A program made the translations under genes and the position numbers. DNA of 41,917 nucleotides from Hyphomicrobiaceae bacterium. GTDB taxonomy: Bacteria; Pseudomonadota; Alphaproteobacteria; Rhizobiales; Xanthobacteraceae. Shown piece by piece: positions 18,540 to 26,439 of this stretch. Within the stretch, counting starts at the first letter, position 1, and the number at the start of each line of letters is the position of its first letter. Location of the stretch: positions 1 to 41,917 of the forward strand of contig CANJBX010000030.1 in the NCBI GenBank assembly GCA_947472885.1. The letters are read 5' to 3'. The notes under the pieces were generated by a model. That model was not told where the DNA came from, searched no databases, and saw only the letters and a program-made list of their open reading frames with translations.

Positions 18540-19040
18540 ATGCGCCGCCGTGTGCCCATGGCGGTTGTGGTGCTGGCGGGTCTTGCCGCTTCGGGGTGCA
18601 GTTTCTCCTACCAGCTTGGCTCGCTGTTCGGAAAAGACGATGACGCCAAGCCTCAAACTGCCGCGCAGGCGTTGGCTTCGAGCGCAAATACCGCCGACGT
18701 GGATACGACGGCCGCGATCTCGCCGACCTTCGTCACCGCCAAGGATCTTGCCGACAAGGGCATCCTGGAAGCCGACCTGATCGCCGCCAGTGCGGCGGCT
18801 TCGCTGGTGCTGGCCGATGGTCGCAAGGACGCCAGCGCGCCGTGGCAAAATCCGGTGACCGGCGCGCGCGGCACCGTCACGCCGATTGCGACCACCTATA
18901 CGCAGGATGGCTTCACCTGCCGGAACTTCCTGGCGAGCTACGTCAGCGACAAGAACGAAGCCTGGATGCAGGGCGAAGCCTGCCGCGTCCACCATGGCAA
19001 ATGGGTCGTCCGCGCCATGAGGCCCTGGAAACAGGTCTAG
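18540..19040 (+). CDS. RT0821/Lpp0805-family surface lipoprotein
   Basis: A 166-residue lipoprotein: basic N-terminus, hydrophobic run, and lipobox LAASGC with the lipidated Cys at about 20. After a variable Ala- and Asp-rich part the conserved C-terminal block appears: [15 protein letters not shown], a Cys in [11 protein letters not shown], and the paired Cys in [16 protein letters not shown]. That matches the 16-17 kDa surface antigen family of rickettsiae and rhizobia, whose function is unknown. ATG starts are possible at 18540 and 18558; a GTG at 18468 would extend it into the shared promoter region with pdxH. A TATATA box sits at 18502-18507. Confidence 0.8.
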   Translation: MRRRVPMAVVVLAGLAASGCSFSYQLGSLFGKDDDAKPQTAAQALASSANTADVDTTAAISPTFVTAKDLADKGILEADLIAASAAASLVLADGRKDASAPWQNPVTGARGTVTPIATTYTQDGFTCRNFLASYVSDKNEAWMQGEACRVHHGKWVVRAMRPWKQV

Positions 19041-19202
19041 ACGGCGTTACTGGCCCCAGCCGCCGCCTAACCCTTGCGGTTTTCTGCGGATTTTGGTGTC
19101 TGCCGGTAACAGGCTGCATTGCGGTCGCGGCCGCTTGCCCCCAAATTCACGGCATGAGTTGCGCCGGGGGATTTCCGGCATGGACAAGGTGAGTTGAGCG
19201 GT

Positions 19203-20264
19203 ATGCGGGACCCGTATGAGGTGCTGGGGATACAGCGGTCGGCGGATGCGGGCGCGATCAAGAGCGCATACCGCAGGCTCGCCAAGAAGCTGCATCCCGA
19301 CGCCAACAAGAACGATCCGAGGTCGGCGGAGCGCTTTTCGGAGCTGAACACCGCCTACGAGATTTTGGGCGACGAGGGGAAGCGCAAGCAGTTCAATGCC
19401 GGCGAGATCGGTGCTGACGGCAAGCCCAAGGGGTTCGAGGGGTTTCCCGGCGGCGGGCAGCCACGCGGCGGCTTTGGCGGTTTCGGGCCGGGTGGCCCCG
19501 GCGCGCAGGGCGGCCACAGGGGATTCGAGTCGTTCGCGTTCGGGCCTGAGGGCTTCTGCCGCAGCGCCGGTGGTCCCGGTGCGGGTGGCGGCCGTGCGCG
19601 CGCTGGCGGCTTTGAGGATATTCTGAAAGACATGTTCGGCGGCTTCGGCGGAGGGGCCGGGGCAGGCCCGGCGGGCGCAGGTTCTGCGGGAGGTCCGCGC
19701 GGCGGTTTCAGCGGCCAGTTCGATCCGGAAGATTTCGGCCGCCAGCAGGCCGGGCAATCCGTCTCGGTGACGGTATCCGTCTCGCTCGCCGACGTTGCGA
19801 ACGGCGCGAAGCAGCGCGTGAAGCTCCCCACCGGCAAGGAAGTCGAGGTCAAGATTCCCCCCGGCATCACGGACGGCCAGCAGATCCGGCTGAAAGGTCA
19901 GGGCCTCCCGGGACCGGCCGGGGCCGGCGACGCCATCATCACGGTGAACATCGCCGCCGATTCAAATTTCAAGCGCGACGGCGATCATTTGCGGCTGGAA
20001 TTGCCGGTGACGCTTTACGAAGCGGTGCTGGGCGACAAGGTGCGCGTGCCGACGCTCGATGGCGCGGTACAACTGGCCATCCCCCCCGGGACCTCCAGTG
20101 GCCGGGTGTTTCGTCTGAAAGGCAAAGGCATGCCAAATAAAAATGGCGCCGGCGACCTGTTCGTGACGATTCGCATTGCGCTTCCGGAAACATCCGATTC
20201 CGAACTCGACGAACTCATGCGCCAGTGGAAAGAGGCGAAGCCTTACGATCCGCGAAAAGAATAA
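19203..20264 (+). CDS. DnaJ C-terminal domain chaperone (CbpA/DnaJ-like, no zinc finger)
   Basis: A 353-residue J-domain co-chaperone. The J domain is at residues 1-70 with the essential HPD at 31-33, which stimulates the DnaK ATPase. A very long Gly/Phe-rich linker (about 80-180; many GGFGG units) follows, then two C-terminal substrate-binding beta domains (from SVSVTVSVSLADVANG on, with KIPPGITDGQQIRLKGQG and AIPPGTSSGRVFRLKGKGMP). There is no CxxCxGxG zinc-finger block, so it is of CbpA type, not the canonical DnaJ. I use the ATG at 19203; a TTG at 19194 has a better placed AAGGTG. It converges with the anti-sigma gene, 17 nt between stops. Confidence 0.88.
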   Translation: MRDPYEVLGIQRSADAGAIKSAYRRLAKKLHPDANKNDPRSAERFSELNTAYEILGDEGKRKQFNAGEIGADGKPKGFEGFPGGGQPRGGFGGFGPGGPGAQGGHRGFESFAFGPEGFCRSAGGPGAGGGRARAGGFEDILKDMFGGFGGGAGAGPAGAGSAGGPRGGFSGQFDPEDFGRQQAGQSVSVTVSVSLADVANGAKQRVKLPTGKEVEVKIPPGITDGQQIRLKGQGLPGPAGAGDAIITVNIAADSNFKRDGDHLRLELPVTLYEAVLGDKVRVPTLDGAVQLAIPPGTSSGRVFRLKGKGMPNKNGAGDLFVTIRIALPETSDSELDELMRQWKEAKPYDPRKE

Positions 20265-20281
20265 ATTTTATGTGCGCGTGA

Positions 20282-21082
20282 TCAGCCACCGCTTGGTCGT
20301 AGCATCTTGCTGTCGAGCTGCTCATACGCCGCGACCGCAACGTCATGCACGTTCTTGCGATCACCCTGTCCGCTGATGACATAGGCGACATCGTTCGTCA
20401 CCCAGTAGACTGCTTTTGCAGGACCGTTGTCGGCGTAACGCAGCGCGGTTGCGGGCGCGTTGGAGCGGCCCGAATAGAGCGTATAGCGTTCGCCGGTTGC
20501 GTTCTCGTACATGAAGAAAGCCGCGGCGCCTGTCGGTCCGGGCAGCAAGCGTCCGCCGACGAGTTTCAATCCGACCTTGTCGAGGTTCGGCACGCTGAGC
20601 TGATAGCCGACGCGCTTGGACAGCCACTGCACCAGATGCTCGGCATCGTTCGCCGTGACTTCGACCGGATGGCGTACTTCAACGACGTAGAGCTTGTAGG
20701 CCTCGACGGCTTCCGTCGTGAACGTCTCGAACCCCTTGGTATTCTGGTTGACCGCGCTCATCACGGGCGTATGCGCGAACCAGCCGAGCGCGCCACCAAG
20801 GACGAAGGCGATTACAGCGGCGGCAGCAGCGGGTTTGCGCCAAGAACGGTCGGCTTTCATCATCTGGTCGAGATCGAAGCGCGTCGGCACGGTTTCGTCT
20901 GCAACCGAGCCATAGCGTGCGCGGATCGCATCGCTCTGCGCGCGCCATGCGGCGACTTTCGCCATGTCGTCGGGATGCGCAGCGAGCCACGCTTCGACAC
21001 CGGCGATGCGGTCGCCCGGCAGTTCGCCGTCGAGATAGGCGTGCAACTCGTCTTCGGTGACGGGCAGTGTGCGGTCGGTCAT
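20282..21082 (-). CDS. Transmembrane anti-sigma factor
   Basis: A 266-residue membrane protein: a short cytoplasmic N-terminal part with the ELHAYLDGELPGDR motif typical of anti-sigma factors, one membrane helix at about 83-102 (AAAAAVIAFVLGGALGWF), and a periplasmic domain of about 160 residues. It would hold the ECF sigma factor at the membrane until an envelope signal is received. The classic zinc motif HxxxCxxC is absent, so this is a non-ZAS anti-sigma. It begins 14 nt after the sigma-factor stop with a good ribosome binding site (GAAGGAAGACC), forming a standard sigma/anti-sigma operon. Confidence 0.85.
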   Translation of the reverse strand: MTDRTLPVTEDELHAYLDGELPGDRIAGVEAWLAAHPDDMAKVAAWRAQSDAIRARYGSVADETVPTRFDLDQMMKADRSWRKPAAAAAVIAFVLGGALGWFAHTPVMSAVNQNTKGFETFTTEAVEAYKLYVVEVRHPVEVTANDAEHLVQWLSKRVGYQLSVPNLDKVGLKLVGGRLLPGPTGAAAFFMYENATGERYTLYSGRSNAPATALRYADNGPAKAVYWVTNDVAYVISGQGDRKNVHDVAVAAYEQLDSKMLRPSGG

Positions 21083-21096
21083 GGTCTTCCTTCGGT

Positions 21097-21600
21097 CTAT
21101 TTAACGCGGCGCAACGCAGGGCGTTCGCCGTCGAGATAAGATTTGATCTGGGCACGCGCACGCGCGAGACGCGACATCACAGTTCCAATCGGCACGCCCT
21201 GGACTTCGGCGATTTCGCGATACGAAAGTCCTTCCAGTACGACCATCAGCAGCACGCTGCGCTGTTCCGGCACCAGGCTGTCGAGCGCGCGGGCGATGTC
21301 GCGCGAGCCGGATTCGGGGCCGGCCATGTCGGCGGCGTCGTTATCGCCGAGCGGCGCATGCGCCGGGCGTCTTGCCAAGGTACGCAGCCGGTTGCGGTTC
21401 AGGTTCGTCAGGATCGTATAGAGCCAACTGCGGGTTTCCTCGCCGTGGAACAGGTGTTCGGAGCGCAAGGCGCGCACCAGTGTGTCCTGCACGAGGTCGT
21501 CGGCGATTTCGGCATCGCGGGTCAGCGCGCGGGCGTAGCGGCGAAGCGCCGGGATCGAAGCCTGGATGCTTTTTCGAAATCCGCTCAAGCGATGCTCCAC
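21097..21600 (-). CDS. ECF RNA polymerase sigma factor
   Basis: A sigma factor of about 167 residues. Region 2 is recognisable in LRRYARALTRDAEIADDLVQDTLVRAL and SWLYTILTNLNRNRLR; region 4 in LDSLVPEQRSVLLMVVLEGLSYREIAEV and the helix-turn-helix GVPIGTVMSRLARARAQI. It directs RNA polymerase to a stress or envelope regulon, under control of the co-transcribed transmembrane anti-sigma. The start is uncertain: GTG at 21600 is the first plausible codon before region 2 and has no clear ribosome binding site. Longer in-frame starts (to 21939) run into fabI and are rejected. GGAATA at 21654-21659 is a possible -35 box for autoregulation. Confidence 0.85.
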   Translation of the reverse strand: MEHRLSGFRKSIQASIPALRRYARALTRDAEIADDLVQDTLVRALRSEHLFHGEETRSWLYTILTNLNRNRLRTLARRPAHAPLGDNDAADMAGPESGSRDIARALDSLVPEQRSVLLMVVLEGLSYREIAEVQGVPIGTVMSRLARARAQIKSYLDGERPALRRVK

Positions 21601-21850
21601 GCGGGCTGGCGTTTGCGGCCCTGTCGGAATGAAAACACCACGCGCGCGGGGGCTATTCCAGCAGAACTCCCGCCAACCGCCGTTAACGTCAACGCGCGAT
21701 TGGCATGGCTTGAGCCCGCAACCCGCCGAAAACGCCGTAATGACGGCCAAGGTCAGCTTGAAGGGCATAAAATCCTGTGCCATTACAAAGCGGTTGGCCC
21801 AACCTTGCATGTTGGTGCCGCGGTTTAGTCGCGTTTTCTCAGGGGGCACC

Positions 21851-22669
21851 ATGGCGGAAGTCTCAGGTCTTATGCGCGGCAAGCGTGGCCTGATCATGGG
21901 GCTCGCGAACAACCGCTCGATTGCCTGGGGCATTGCCAAGTCGGCGCATGCCCACGGCGCGCAACTCGCATTTACCTATCAGGGCGACGCGCTGAAGAAG
22001 CGCGTACAGCCGCTGGCCGATGAAGTCGGCGGACTGGTCGTCGGCCATTGCGACGTCACCGAGCCGGCAACGATCGACGCGGTGTTTGAAGAGGTCCGCA
22101 AGGCCTGGGGCTCGATTGATTTCGTGGTTCACGCCATCGCTTTTTCCGACAAGGCTGAACTCGACGGCCGGTATGTGGACACGTCGCTCGACAATTTCAC
22201 CAAGACCATGGCGATCAGCTGTTACTCGTTCACGGCCATCGCGCAGCGCGCCGAAAAGATGATGCCGAACGGCGGTTCGCTGCTGACGCTGACCTACTAC
22301 GGCGCCGAGAAGTGGATGCCGCACTATAACGTCATGGGCGTAGCGAAAGCGGCGCTGGAAACCTCGGTGAAGTATCTGGCGGCCGACCTCGGCGTGAAGA
22401 ACATCCGCGTCAATGCGATTTCAGCCGGTCCGATCAAGACGCTCGCTGCGTCTGGCATCGGCGACTTCCGCTACATTCTCAAGTGGAATGAATACAACAC
22501 GCCACTCCGCCGCAACGTCACGATCGATGAGGTTGGCGACACCGCGATGTATTTCCTGTCGGATCTGGCTCGCGGCGTGACCGGCGAGGTCCACCATGTG
22601 GACGCCGGCTACCACATCGTCGGCATGAAGCACCCCGATGCACCGGACATGACCGTCGAAGGCGCTTAG
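21851..22669 (+). CDS. fabI: Enoyl-[acyl-carrier-protein] reductase FabI
   Basis: FabI reduces the trans-2-enoyl-ACP double bond with NADH in the last step of each fatty-acid elongation cycle. The protein is 272 residues, normal length. Markers: MGLANNRSIAWGIA (dinucleotide binding, about 16-29), AIAFSDKAEL, the FabI catalytic pattern Y159-x6-K166 in HYNVMGVAKAAL with an additional Tyr at about 149, and AGPIKTLAASGI. The start at 21851 has AGGGGGCACC before it. The extended frame back to 21566 overlaps the sigma gene and is spurious. A strong terminator follows at 22720-22749. In related genomes, as I recall, fabI, a phosphatase gene and aroC are neighbours; here the middle gene is missing. 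Confidence 0.95.
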   Translation: MAEVSGLMRGKRGLIMGLANNRSIAWGIAKSAHAHGAQLAFTYQGDALKKRVQPLADEVGGLVVGHCDVTEPATIDAVFEEVRKAWGSIDFVVHAIAFSDKAELDGRYVDTSLDNFTKTMAISCYSFTAIAQRAEKMMPNGGSLLTLTYYGAEKWMPHYNVMGVAKAALETSVKYLAADLGVKNIRVNAISAGPIKTLAASGIGDFRYILKWNEYNTPLRRNVTIDEVGDTAMYFLSDLARGVTGEVHHVDAGYHIVGMKHPDAPDMTVEGA

Positions 22670-22719
22670 CCGGCTCGAATTCCCGGTTTCGTTCGCACCA
22701 AATTCAAACACCCATAACG

Positions 22720-22749
22720 AAAAAGGGCCGGCGTGAGCCGACCCTTTTT
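22720..22749. terminator. Bidirectional terminator between fabI and mini-unit copy 1
   Basis: AAAAAGGG at 22720-22727 pairs with CCCTTTTT at 22742-22749; within it CGGC pairs with GCCG around a GTGA loop, one C/A mismatch between the two stems. It ends in T5 on both strands, so it can terminate fabI on the plus strand and the lysine-rich mini-unit on the minus strand. Confidence 0.85.
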
Positions 22750-22794
22750 GTTCAAGACCAGGGCAACCGAGGTTGCGCCTGAGTATTGACCGAT

Positions 22795-22812
22795 GCCGCG
22801 CCTAAACGCGGC
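22795..22812 (-). ncRNA. Conserved hairpin downstream of mini-ORF copy 1
   Basis: GCCGCG-CCTAAA-CGCGGC. The same position in copy 2 reads GCCGCACCTAGGTGCGGC. The sixth base pair is G-C here and A-T there, a compensatory change that keeps the stem. Lies 6 nt past the mini-ORF stop on the minus strand, so it belongs to the 3' part of the small transcript. Confidence 0.6.
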
Positions 22813-22818
22813 TGGTCA

Positions 22819-22854
22819 TTACTTCTTGGCCTTCTTCTTGGACTTCTTCGCCAT
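22819..22854 (-). CDS. Lysine-rich 11-aa micropeptide, copy 1 (MAKKSKKKAKK)
   Basis: A 12-codon ORF (with stop TAA) encoding MAKKSKKKAKK, seven lysines in eleven residues. It has a consensus ribosome binding site, GGAGAG, 6 nt before the ATG. Copy 2 encodes the identical peptide with identical codons, but its stop is TAG, and its ribosome binding site is unchanged while the spacer differs by one base. Conservation of ORF, start signals and stop function through a duplication suggests the peptide is made. Such a cationic peptide could bind nucleic acid or membranes; that is a guess. It is too short to be called by normal gene finders. Confidence 0.5.
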   Translation of the reverse strand: MAKKSKKKAKK

Positions 22855-23168
22855 GGTAATCTCTCCAGCGGTTCCGATCATCGGCAGATCAGAGTTGTTG
22901 GATGAAGCCGATGCATTATGTGTAGCCGAACATGATTCAGAACGCAACAGCTATTTTGAAAAAAGTGTATATATTTCCGATACTTAACGGGTGTTCAGGT
23001 TGCCATTAATGGTTGTTCATTCTGACCGGCGGATGACTATTTCGTATCGGGAAAAAGAAATCAGCTGCTGCGATAGCCGCCGGTCAGGGAATGAATCGCA
23101 TCAGCCGCAATCCTCGCGCGCTACGCGTGGGAATGATCGTCTGTGATTTCTGCGAAGTGCCCGTAACG

Positions 23169-23199
23169 AAAAAGAGCCGGCATAACGCCGACCCTTTTT
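23169..23199. terminator. Terminator of mini-unit copy 2
   Basis: AAAAAG at 23169-23174 faces TTTTT at 23195-23199, with CGGC and GCCG pairing around ATAAC inside. The stem is slightly weaker than in copy 1, since the GGG of copy 1 is GAG here, but the CGGC/GCCG core and T5 are kept. Confidence 0.7.
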
Positions 23200-23249
23200 G
23201 CTTTTCAGGACAAGGGCGCTGCCGAAGCTGCGCCTAAGTACTGACCGAT

Positions 23250-23267
23250 GCCGCACCTAGGTGCGGC
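23250..23267 (-). ncRNA. Conserved hairpin downstream of mini-ORF copy 2
   Basis: GCCGCAC-CTAG-GTGCGGC, a 7-bp perfect stem. Compared with copy 1 the sixth pair has changed from G-C to A-T on both sides and a seventh pair (C-G) is added, so the fold is kept while the sequence changes. It begins 6 nt after the mini-ORF stop. Confidence 0.6.
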
Positions 23268-23273
23268 TGGCCA

Positions 23274-23309
23274 CTACTTCTTGGCCTTCTTCTTGGACTT
23301 CTTCGCCAT
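23274..23309 (-). CDS. Lysine-rich 11-aa micropeptide, copy 2 (MAKKSKKKAKK)
   Basis: Encodes the same eleven residues as copy 1 with no codon changed; the stop is TAG instead of TAA. GGAGAG lies 5 nt before the ATG. The base changes between the two copies are concentrated outside the ORF and its leader. Expression and function are unproven, and an sRNA whose conserved part merely contains this ORF is the main alternative. Confidence 0.5.
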   Translation of the reverse strand: MAKKSKKKAKK

Positions 23310-23644
23310 GGTATCTCTCCAGCGGTTCCGATCATCGGCAGATCAGAGTTGAAGGAATAAGCCGATGAACGAAGACTACAGAACCGAAGTCGGGGCACAA
23401 CATCTTTGTGGAAAAAAGTGTAGATATTTTCTATACTTAATGAGCATTCAGATTGCCATTAATGAATGTTCATCGAAACGCGAAATGGTTTCGCGTGTGC
23501 GAAGATTTCACGCGGTTTCTTTCGCCGATGCGAGAAGACGTAAGGGCGCGGCCGTTAACACCATCGAGAATCACCCTGCGCATCGGTTTGACCGCATACG
23601 CGGTGCGGGCTACCACACGCGCAAGGAAGGCCAGCCGGAAATCC

Positions 23645-24766
23645 ATGTCTCACAACAGCTTCGGCCATTTGTTCCGCGTCACGACCTTTGGCGAAAGCCA
23701 TGGTGTTGCGCTCGGCTGTGTGGTCGATGGCTGCCCGCCGAGAATCGCACTGACGGCAGCCGACATCCAGCGCGATCTGGATCGCAGGCGTCCCGGGCAG
23801 TCGCGTTTCACGACCCAACGGCGTGAGCCGGATGAAGTGCGCATTCTTTCCGGCACATTCACCGACGTGGCCAGCGGTCATGAAGTCACCACCGGCACGC
23901 CGATTGCGCTGTTGATCGAGAACGTCGATCAGCGCTCCAAGGACTATTCCGAGATCAAGGACACCTATCGTCCGGGTCACGCGGCCTTCGCCTATGACAT
24001 CAAGTACGGCATCACCGACTATCGCGGCGGTGGGCGCTCGTCCGCACGGGAAACCGCGGCGCGGGTCGCTGCCGGCGCCATTGCGCGCAAGATCGTGCCA
24101 GACATGAACATCCGTGGTGCACTCGTCCAGATGGGGCCGCACAAGATCGACCGTTCGCGTTGGGATTGGGCGGAAGTCCAGAACAACCCGTTCTTCTGTC
24201 CCGATGCCAGGCAGGCGGCGTTCTACGAGGAATACCTCGACGGCGTGCGCAAGTCGGGTTCTTCGGTCGGTGCCGTCATTGAAGTGATTGCCGAAGGCGT
24301 GCCGCCGGGTCTTGGCGCGCCCGTCTATGGCAAGCTCGATGCGGACCTCGCCGCGGCGATGATGAGCATCAACGCGGTGAAGGGCGTCGAGATTGGCGCA
24401 GGCTTTGCCGCCGCCGAAATGTCCGGCGAAGACAACGCCGATGAGATGCGCATGGGTAATGACGGCAAGCCGCGCTTCCTGTCGAACAATGCCGGCGGTA
24501 TTCTGGGCGGAATATCGACCGGGCAGACAGTGGTCGCGCGTTTCGCCGTCAAGCCGACGTCGTCGATCCTGACGCCGCGCAAGTCGGTCGATCGCTACGG
24601 CCGCGAGATCGATGTCTCGACCAAGGGCCGTCATGACCCGTGCGTCGGCATCCGCGCGGTGCCGGTCGGCGAAGCCATGATGGCCTGCGTGATTGCCGAC
24701 CACTTCCTGCGCCACCGCGGGCAGGTTGGCGAGAGCGTGACGTGGCCGTTCGAGCAGCCGCGCTAG
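23645..24766 (+). CDS. aroC: Chorismate synthase
   Basis: AroC converts 5-enolpyruvylshikimate 3-phosphate to chorismate with reduced FMN, the last step of the shikimate pathway. The protein has 373 residues, as usual. Signatures: GESHG at 16-20, [16 protein letters not shown] at about 46-61, the [15 protein letters not shown] block at about 131-145, and the C-terminal [20 protein letters not shown] start it at the ATG at 23645 with CGGAAATCC before it; in-frame extension back to 23453 is not protein-like and enters the upstream repeat. It ends 1 nt before the convergent, frameshifted dioxygenase gene. Confidence 0.95.
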   Translation: MSHNSFGHLFRVTTFGESHGVALGCVVDGCPPRIALTAADIQRDLDRRRPGQSRFTTQRREPDEVRILSGTFTDVASGHEVTTGTPIALLIENVDQRSKDYSEIKDTYRPGHAAFAYDIKYGITDYRGGGRSSARETAARVAAGAIARKIVPDMNIRGALVQMGPHKIDRSRWDWAEVQNNPFFCPDARQAAFYEEYLDGVRKSGSSVGAVIEVIAEGVPPGLGAPVYGKLDADLAAAMMSINAVKGVEIGAGFAAAEMSGEDNADEMRMGNDGKPRFLSNNAGGILGGISTGQTVVARFAVKPTSSILTPRKSVDRYGREIDVSTKGRHDPCVGIRAVPVGEAMMACVIADHFLRHRGQVGESVTWPFEQPR

Positions 24767-24767
24767 T

Positions 24768-25135
24768 TTATCGCCGCAACATCTCCAGCCGCAGCGGCAG
24801 CTTCTCGCCAAACCACACCGCATGGGTCGCATGGTCGGTGTAATCGTCGCCGGTCTCGGGATGGAGCAGTATCGCCAGTCCGTTACGGTTGAGCATCAGC
24901 CACGGCATGAAGGTCGCCAGCAGGCCGGTCGGAAACGCGATCTGGAACATCGATTGCGGATGCGGGCCGACCATCTCGTCGTGCCAGCGGCCGAGCTTTA
25001 CGTCCGGAAAAGCTCTGCGACCTGATCGCGCAGGCGCACAGCGTTGTCCTTGGTTGAAGCGACGTCATAATAGATGTGCGCGTGGTAGCCGACGATCTTG
25101 CCGGGATCGGCGAGGGCAGGCGACGGGTCGGACAT
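24768..25135 (-). pseudogene. DOPA 4,5-dioxygenase family protein, disrupted by a 1-nt frameshift
   Basis: The gene starts with an ATG at 25135 (MSDPSPALADPGKIVGYHAHIYYD, keeping the HxH metal motif YHAHIYY) and runs through VRLRDQVAELF. At 25004-25007 one base is missing: the minus strand reads TTCCGGACGTAA, giving a stop, where TTCCCGGAC would continue with PDVKLGRWHDEMVGPHP. The rest of the protein, with SMFQIAF, NGLAILLHPETGDDYTDH and the C-terminal WFGEKLPLRLEMLRR, is intact in the other frame to 24768. Full length would be about 122 residues. The family opens catechol rings such as DOPA or acts on related substrates. Either a recent pseudogene or a sequencing error in a short C/G run. 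Confidence 0.75.
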
Positions 25136-25277
25136 CGAAACGCTCCGCAAGGCCGCAATGGCCGGTTCCACCACCTAGATAGGGTCGCCGGGCCGTGTTG
25201 CCAACATTGACAGTGAACCTTGGCCCATGCGTCCATTGGCTAACACATGTGAGTCAACAGGCTTTTGGGAGGACAAG

Positions 25278-26312
25278 ATGATCCTGCGCCGGATGGCTGC
25301 AAAGTTTATCGGGATAGCGGCGGCGAGCCTGCTCCTACTGCCGCTCGCGGCGGCGCATGCGCAGGATGCCGCCTGGGATACCGTGGTTGCCGCTGCGAAG
25401 AAGGAGGGCAAGCTCCTCATCTATAACGGCACGGGGTTTCCCATCGTCGGCAAGATTGCCGAAGCGATGACGAAAGAAACCGGCATTCCGGTAGAAGTGC
25501 TGGTCGGCCGCGCCACGGAGATCCGTGAGCGCATCCGCATCGAGCAATCGACGGGGCGCACGGTCGCCAGCATCGGTTACTCCGGCTACACGACGATGTT
25601 CACGCAGATGCAGGAAGGCGTGTGGCAGGATGTCGGTCCGCTGCCGAACGCCAGGGACATGAACCCGCAGCTTTCCTCTATCGGCAAGGGCCAGCTTGTG
25701 TTCGGCTCGGTCGGCCTTTATGCGCTCCTTTACAACACCAGCCTGGTGAAGGCCGACGAAGTACCGAAGAGCTGGAAGGACATTGCCGATCCGAAGTGGC
25801 AGGGCAAGATTCTGAGCGACGACCTGCGCGCCGCAGGCGCCGGCAATGTGTTCTTTGAAGCGACGCTCAACGCATTCGGCCGCGAATTCCATGAAAAGCT
25901 CGCGGCCAACAAGCCGGTGTTCAGCCGCAATTTCCCGGAGAGCGAGCGCCGCGTGGCGCGCGGGGAATATGCGCTCTACATCCCTTTCAATATTTCCGAA
26001 TACACTTCGCTGCGGGGCCTGCCGATCAAGGCGGTCCAGCTTGCGGAAGGCGGGGCCTATATCGCGCTCGGCGGAGCGATCCTGAAGGACGCGCCGCAAC
26101 CCAATGCCGCGCGGGTCTGGCTTAACTTTATGCTCGGCCCGAAGGGCCAAGCGTTGCTGGCGGAGGAGGGGTTCAAGCCGGCGGTTGAGAAATACGCCTC
26201 CGGCGCACCGGCGGAAGTCGTGCCGTTGCTCTCGGGCAAGCTGATGGGCACCACAACGCCCGGAAAGCTCGACGAAACGACCAAACTCGCCACTGAAATC
26301 TATAAGCAATAG
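25278..26312 (+). CDS. ABC transporter substrate-binding protein (Fe3+/extracellular solute-binding family 1 type)
   Basis: A 344-residue periplasmic binding protein. Signal peptide residues 1-28 (cleavage AHA/QD). The mature part has AAKKEGKLLIYNGTGFPIVGKIAEAM, typical of AfuA/FbpA-like binding proteins, then LYALLYNTSLVKADEVPKSWKDIADPKWQGKI with the usual family pattern. No permease or ATPase gene is adjacent, so the ligand (iron, putrescine or an organic compound) cannot be named. The ATG at 25278 has an excellent ribosome binding site, GGGAGGACAAG; the longer frame to 25227 lacks one. A ribB gene follows after 127 nt in the same direction. Confidence 0.87.
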   Translation: MILRRMAAKFIGIAAASLLLLPLAAAHAQDAAWDTVVAAAKKEGKLLIYNGTGFPIVGKIAEAMTKETGIPVEVLVGRATEIRERIRIEQSTGRTVASIGYSGYTTMFTQMQEGVWQDVGPLPNARDMNPQLSSIGKGQLVFGSVGLYALLYNTSLVKADEVPKSWKDIADPKWQGKILSDDLRAAGAGNVFFEATLNAFGREFHEKLAANKPVFSRNFPESERRVARGEYALYIPFNISEYTSLRGLPIKAVQLAEGGAYIALGGAILKDAPQPNAARVWLNFMLGPKGQALLAEEGFKPAVEKYASGAPAEVVPLLSGKLMGTTTPGKLDETTKLATEIYKQ

Positions 26313-26439
26313 GCATAGCCGCCGCCCGCCCGGGTGAATTGGCGCTGGGCGGGAGACGTGTTAGGCGTGCTGCGCCTTGAGGGTGGCCTGTCGGGCGGCC
26401 CTTGCGCTTGTGCCCGCTTACCCCAATGTAGAATGTACC

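Larger units (their letters stand above)
22710..23022 (-). repeat. Duplicated small transcription unit, copy 1
   Basis: This block matches 23159-23473 along its whole length with scattered changes. In minus-strand order it holds: CCATTAATGG palindrome (23003-23012), a conserved AT-rich stretch (GTTAAGTATCGGAAATATAT and onward), a nearly invariant leader (22855-22897), an 11-codon ORF, a hairpin (22795-22812) and a terminator (22720-22749). The conserved parts are the ORF, its leader, the hairpin and the AT-rich upstream block; the middle part has drifted. Such a pattern argues for function in the unit and for duplication in place. Confidence 0.8.
23159..23473 (-). repeat. Duplicated small transcription unit, copy 2
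   Basis: Second copy of the unit at 22710-23022, with the same order of parts on the minus strand: CATTAATG palindrome (23457-23464), conserved AT-rich block (ATTAAGTATAGAAAATATCT and onward), leader (23310-23351) identical to copy 1 except for one base deleted, 11-codon ORF, hairpin (23250-23267) and terminator (23169-23199). The copies are separated by about 135 bases of unrelated sequence, in which TGACCGGCGG (23023-23032) and CCGCCGGTCA (23077-23086) form a 10-bp inverted repeat. Confidence 0.8.

Noticed and set aside
26313-26439. Possible FMN riboswitch upstream of ribB
   Set aside because: The 127-nt gap is too short for the usual element plus expression platform, and I cannot find its conserved blocks.
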